Below, piece by piece: positions 4,996-6,541 of a stretch of 6,541 nt of DNA (its first letter is position 1; the number at the start of each line of letters is the position of its first letter). The translations under genes were made by a program, and so were the position numbers. Location of the stretch: positions 1 through 6,541 of the forward strand of contig JBAUHN010000315.1 in NCBI GenBank assembly GCA_049680295.1, read 5' to 3'. This DNA comes from JBAUHN01 sp049680295. Its GTDB lineage: Bacteria > Pseudomonadota > Alphaproteobacteria > Rhodobacterales > Rhodobacteraceae. The notes under the pieces were generated by a model. The model ran no database searches. It was not told the origin of the DNA and saw only the letters and a list, made by a program, of their open reading frames with translations.

Positions 4996-5563
4996 GTGGT
5001 GATGCGGTCGGGTCTTGTGACCTCTTTCCGCCAGTGGCGAAGCCTCGGCTGGTCTTTTCAGACCGAATGGGCCTCCCATTCGGCTGGACAGAGCAGGTGA
5101 GGGCGCAGCCCGATCTGCGTCCCATGGGGTTGGCGTCAATGGGGCGGAACAGAGGGTGGTGCGGCCCGCAGCGCAGCGAGGACACGGCCTCTGTGGAGCC
5201 GACGCGGGGACCGCGGCGCTTGCCCGTTTACGCCGGCACCAGGGGATGGCAGGCGGACAAACCAATTGGAAAAATGCCGACGGACCTAGAGCGAAGCGGA
5301 GGGGCCGACGTCCGCTGTATCCTCGATCCCGCGCCTGAAGCGGGATCCCCGCTGTCTCTTCTCGCGGCCTTTGGCGTATGAGGCCGGGACGGCCGTGCAA
5401 TCGCATCTGATCGCAGCTGCCTTGTTTCTGAAAAGATGAGAGGTGACGCATCGCGGGTTTGGCGTTCCCGTGGCAAAGCCCCGGCAAGCAGAAAAACGGT
5501 TTCCGGGGGAGCCTCCGATTTTCAGCCTGCGCCGCACCCTCGTTCGATGCGTTTGACCACCTT
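4996..5563. other. Hairpin-rich non-coding stretch
   Basis: About 570 bp without a credible gene. Frames stay open on both strands, but they lack ribosome sites and family similarity, and their composition (Arg, Pro, Ala, Ser) is that of GC-rich non-coding DNA. Four inverted repeats lie in a row next to the DUF3768 start: GGTC/GACC (5011-5022), CGCC/GGCG (5029-5039), GGTCT/AGACC (5051-5064) and a perfect 9-bp stem, CCGAATGGG/CCCATTCGG (5063-5083, 3-nt loop). Further on is a perfect 8-bp stem, GATCCCGC/GCGGGATC (5325-5347, 7-nt loop). The stretch separates divergent units, so it should hold the promoter of the DUF3768-parB unit, but none stands out. A structured leader or small RNA is possible. 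Confidence 0.55.
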
Positions 5564-5585
5564 CATCGAAACAAGGAGCAATCAG
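5484..5585 (+). promoter_or_regulatory. Leader of the 67-residue gene, shared in part with the gene at the left edge
   Basis: Two blocks recur in the leader of the minus-strand gene at 62. The 14-mer GCAAGCAGAAAAAC lies at 5484-5497 here and at 183-170 on the minus strand there; CATCGAAAC lies at 5564-5572 here and at 85-77 there, followed in both by an AAGGAG-type ribosome site (5573-5578 here, 7 nt before the ATG). Distances from the first block to the start codon are about 100 and 120 bp. This suggests duplicated leaders or a common regulator. No clear -35/-10 pair was found. Confidence 0.5.
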
Positions 5586-5789
5586 ATGACACATTACACT
5601 CTCACCGTCCCCGTCAAATACGATGACAATGGCACCGAAAAGACCACCTATCGCCGGGTTGGCGCGGTGTTCGAGAACACAAAGCGCGACACGGGTGAAA
5701 CCTTCCTGACCCTCAAGCTCGATTTTCCCGTTGGTGTCACCGAACTGGTCGCCTTCCAGCCATCGGCAAAAGGCGACGTCACGGAGTAA
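5586..5789 (+). CDS. Small hypothetical protein of 67 residues, possibly DUF736-related
   Basis: ATG 5586 follows AAGGAG (5573-5578) at 7 nt, a clear start. The product opens MTHYTLTVPVKYDDNGTEKT and contains YRRVGAVFENTKRDTGETFL and TLKLDFPVGVTELVAF. Its pattern of alternating hydrophobic residues suggests an all-beta fold. The middle, RRVGAVFEN...ETFLTLKLDFP, recalls the (I/L)GAAWKKT...YLSVKLDDP stretch of DUF736 proteins, but the length is shorter and the match is by eye only. There is no signal peptide or membrane segment. The leader shared with the gene at 62 suggests that the two belong to one functional set. A hairpin follows at 5797-5816. Confidence 0.78.
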   Translation: MTHYTLTVPVKYDDNGTEKTTYRRVGAVFENTKRDTGETFLTLKLDFPVGVTELVAFQPSAKGDVTE

Positions 5790-5796
5790 GCAGATC

Positions 5797-5816
5797 GGGT
5801 CGCCTCAGGGCGGCCC
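5797..5816 (+). terminator. Hairpin after the 67-residue gene, possible terminator
   Basis: An 8-bp stem with one G-U pair (GGGTCGCC 5797-5804, GGCGGCCC 5809-5816) closes a 4-nt TCAG loop 7 bp after the stop codon. There is no T-tract, so termination may be weak, or the hairpin may protect the mRNA end. Confidence 0.45.
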
Positions 5817-5835
5817 GCCTCTCGCGTCTCTGTGT

Positions 5836-5896
5836 GGGGGCTGTCTGCCCCCGGCGCTGCGCGCCTCCCCTGAGGATATTTTGGGCAAGATGAAAG
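5836..5896. repeat. Intergenic element typical of Rhodobacteraceae
   Basis: A small stem (GGGGGC 5836-5841, GCCCCC 5847-5852), then GGCGCTGCGCGCCTCCCC, then TGAGGATATTTTGGGCAAGA and TGAAAG. Sequences of this form (GC-rich stem, CGCGCCTCCCC, GGATATTT or GAGTATTT, GGCAAGATGAA) recur between genes in Rhodobacteraceae genomes. I recognise this from general knowledge and have not searched it. Only one copy is in the window. Its role is unclear; it may mark gene ends or act as a termination-related element. Confidence 0.45.
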
Positions 5897-5909
5897 CCGG
5901 AAAAAGCTC

Positions 5910-5938
5910 TTGGCTCTTTAACAATACCGTATTATTGT
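5910..5938 (+). promoter_or_regulatory. Promoter with overlapping AT-rich palindrome upstream of the 86-residue gene
   Basis: TTGGCT (5910-5915) and TATTGT (5933-5938) are 17 bp apart. An inverted repeat, ACAATA (5921-5926) with TATTGT (5933-5938), covers the spacer and the -10 box, a good place for a repressor. This is the most AT-rich stretch of the right half. The start codon is 110 bp downstream, leaving a roughly 100-nt leader. Confidence 0.5.
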
Positions 5939-5978
5939 AACGACAGGATACAGGCAGGGATGCCGATGATCCTGCAAG

Positions 5979-6028
5979 GTGAAAACGCAAGTTTCACTGG
6001 AAAGCCGGGGCCCTATGGCTCCGGTTTT
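5979..6028 (+). promoter_or_regulatory. Structured 5' leader of the 86-residue gene
   Basis: Two hairpins stand in series: GTGAAA/TTTCAC (5979-5984 and 5992-5997, 7-nt loop), then a 12-bp stem with two G-U pairs, AAAGCCGGGGCC (6001-6012) and GGCTCCGGTTTT (6017-6028), closing a CTAT loop. The second ends in TTTT and so looks like an intrinsic terminator or attenuator only 20 nt before the start codon. It could instead end transcription from upstream. No known riboswitch class is recognised. Confidence 0.45.
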
Positions 6029-6048
6029 CGCATCGAAAGAGGCTGTAT

Positions 6049-6309
6049 ATGAAGGTTTTGCTCATCATCGTTATCTTCAATGTCGAGACCGGCTCGGAAG
6101 TCGAAACGAACATGGATTTCAGCAGTGAGGCCGACTGTCATGCGTCGGCGTTGGCATCGTTTCAGCAGATTGACGCTGCGGTTGAGGTGCGCGCGATGGA
6201 TATTCCCGATGGGCAGGAGATGCTCGACGGGACAATGATCGCTTACGGGGCTGAGGGGGGTGAAATTGGCCTTTATGCCTGCAATACGCTAAGGTTCCCG
6301 ACAGATTGA
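6049..6309 (+). CDS. Unrecognised 86-residue protein with two cysteines
   Basis: ATG 6049 follows AGAGG (6038-6042) at 6 nt, and again the motif CATCGAAAG (6031-6039) sits just upstream. The product opens MKVLLIIVIFNVETGSEVET, a hydrophobic strand rather than a clear signal peptide, since no small-residue cleavage site follows. It then has an acidic middle with DFSSEADCHASALASF (C30) and ends GGEIGLYACNTLRFPTD (C78). The overall charge is acidic. A strand-helix-strand domain with C30 and C78 near each other is conceivable, and if exported these could form a disulfide. No family was recognised. The promoter and hairpin leader upstream suggest that it is transcribed on its own. Confidence 0.6.
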   Translation: MKVLLIIVIFNVETGSEVETNMDFSSEADCHASALASFQQIDAAVEVRAMDIPDGQEMLDGTMIAYGAEGGEIGLYACNTLRFPTD

Positions 6310-6541
6310 AAAAAGGAACGGGTTAACGCCGCGATGCGGTCCTCGCGCGTACCAGACAAAAGCAGATCAAAGAATATGAGCGCACACTGACCTTCAAAGA
6401 GGCGTTGGATGACCTCTAAAAACGGGCGGGATGAACGCTGAAGCGGCCGCCAGGCCGCTCGGGCGAAGATCGTTACCCGGATGGGCGGAGACATTCAGGC
6501 TCCGGTCGGGTTCCCGACTAGAGCTGGTCGCCGCAGGCGAC
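6310..6541. other. Right-end region: possible gene fragment and hairpins
   Basis: No complete gene is seen. A plus-strand frame at 6327-6419, bounded by TAA on both sides and without a start codon, reads RRDAVLARTRQKQ then IKEYERTLTFKEALDDL. This is protein-like and could be the tail of a decayed gene. A short ATG frame (6334-6390, 18 codons) overlaps it in another phase. Farther on are a 7-bp stem (AGCGGCC 6442-6448, GGCCGCT 6453-6459) and a 6-bp stem at the window edge (GTCGCC 6527-6532, GGCGAC 6536-6541). Confidence 0.3.

Noticed and set aside
4407..5381. Plus-strand open frame of 324 codons
   Set aside because: It runs antisense through two supported genes and then through the hairpin-rich gap, with no ribosome site and no coherent protein composition.
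4975..5487. Minus-strand open frame of 170 codons upstream of the DUF3768 gene
   Set aside because: Its first codon is TTG without a ribosome site, the translation is Arg/Pro/Ala-rich with no domain, and it overlaps the DUF3768 start.
1..6541. CRISPR array, tRNA or rRNA gene, insertion sequence, integrase or relaxase
   Set aside because: No regularly spaced direct repeats, no recognisable tRNA or rRNA sequence, and no transposase, recombinase or relaxase motif was seen on either strand.

Overview
This 6.5 kb window is a GC-rich, mostly minus-strand accessory segment. The gene families (long orphan ParB, DUF3768, short zinc-ribbon protein, PemK/Phd toxin-antitoxin) and a GC-rich intergenic element ending in GAGGATATTTT-GGCAAGATGAAAG point to an alphaproteobacterium, most likely Rhodobacteraceae, and to a plasmid, integrative element or genomic island rather than core chromosome. 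The taxon is inferred from family knowledge; no marker gene is present.

Left part (1-1077): the first 20 codons of a minus-strand gene run off the left edge. A divergent intergenic region with mirrored leader sequences follows, then a doubtful 59-residue plus-strand frame. Next comes a membrane-anchored staphylococcal-nuclease-like gene (580-1077) that is intact except for one in-frame TGA, placed before the conserved YGRDLA segment. It is best read as a recent nonsense pseudogene.

Middle (1111-4982, all minus strand): two transcription units lie in tandem. The upstream one runs DUF3768 protein (4982) -> 54-residue basic protein (4559) -> 616-residue ParB-like protein (4302) -> zinc-ribbon protein (2399), and ends at a good intrinsic terminator (2058-2025). 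Each intercistronic gap in this unit holds one or two short, strong hairpins. About 20 bp past that terminator lies a sigma70-like promoter with an 18-bp-period repeat. It drives a compact toxin-antitoxin unit, Phd/YefM antitoxin -> PemK/MazF toxin -> unassigned 64-residue protein, with start and stop codons overlapping at both junctions.

Right part (4996-6541): about 590 bp without a convincing gene but full of small inverted repeats separates the minus-strand unit from a plus-strand 67-residue protein (5586-5789). After it come a hairpin, the family-type intergenic element, a promoter with an AT-rich palindrome, a roughly 100-nt structured leader and an 86-residue unrecognised protein (6049-6309). 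The last 230 bp hold only a possible gene fragment and hairpins.

No clearly new defence or mobile system is visible. The items most worth following are the single in-frame stop in the nuclease, the third gene coupled to the Phd/PemK pair, the CATC(G/A)AAA leader motif shared by several genes at both ends of the window, and the hairpin-rich non-coding stretch. No ParA, replication initiator, integrase, relaxase, tRNA or CRISPR array was found.
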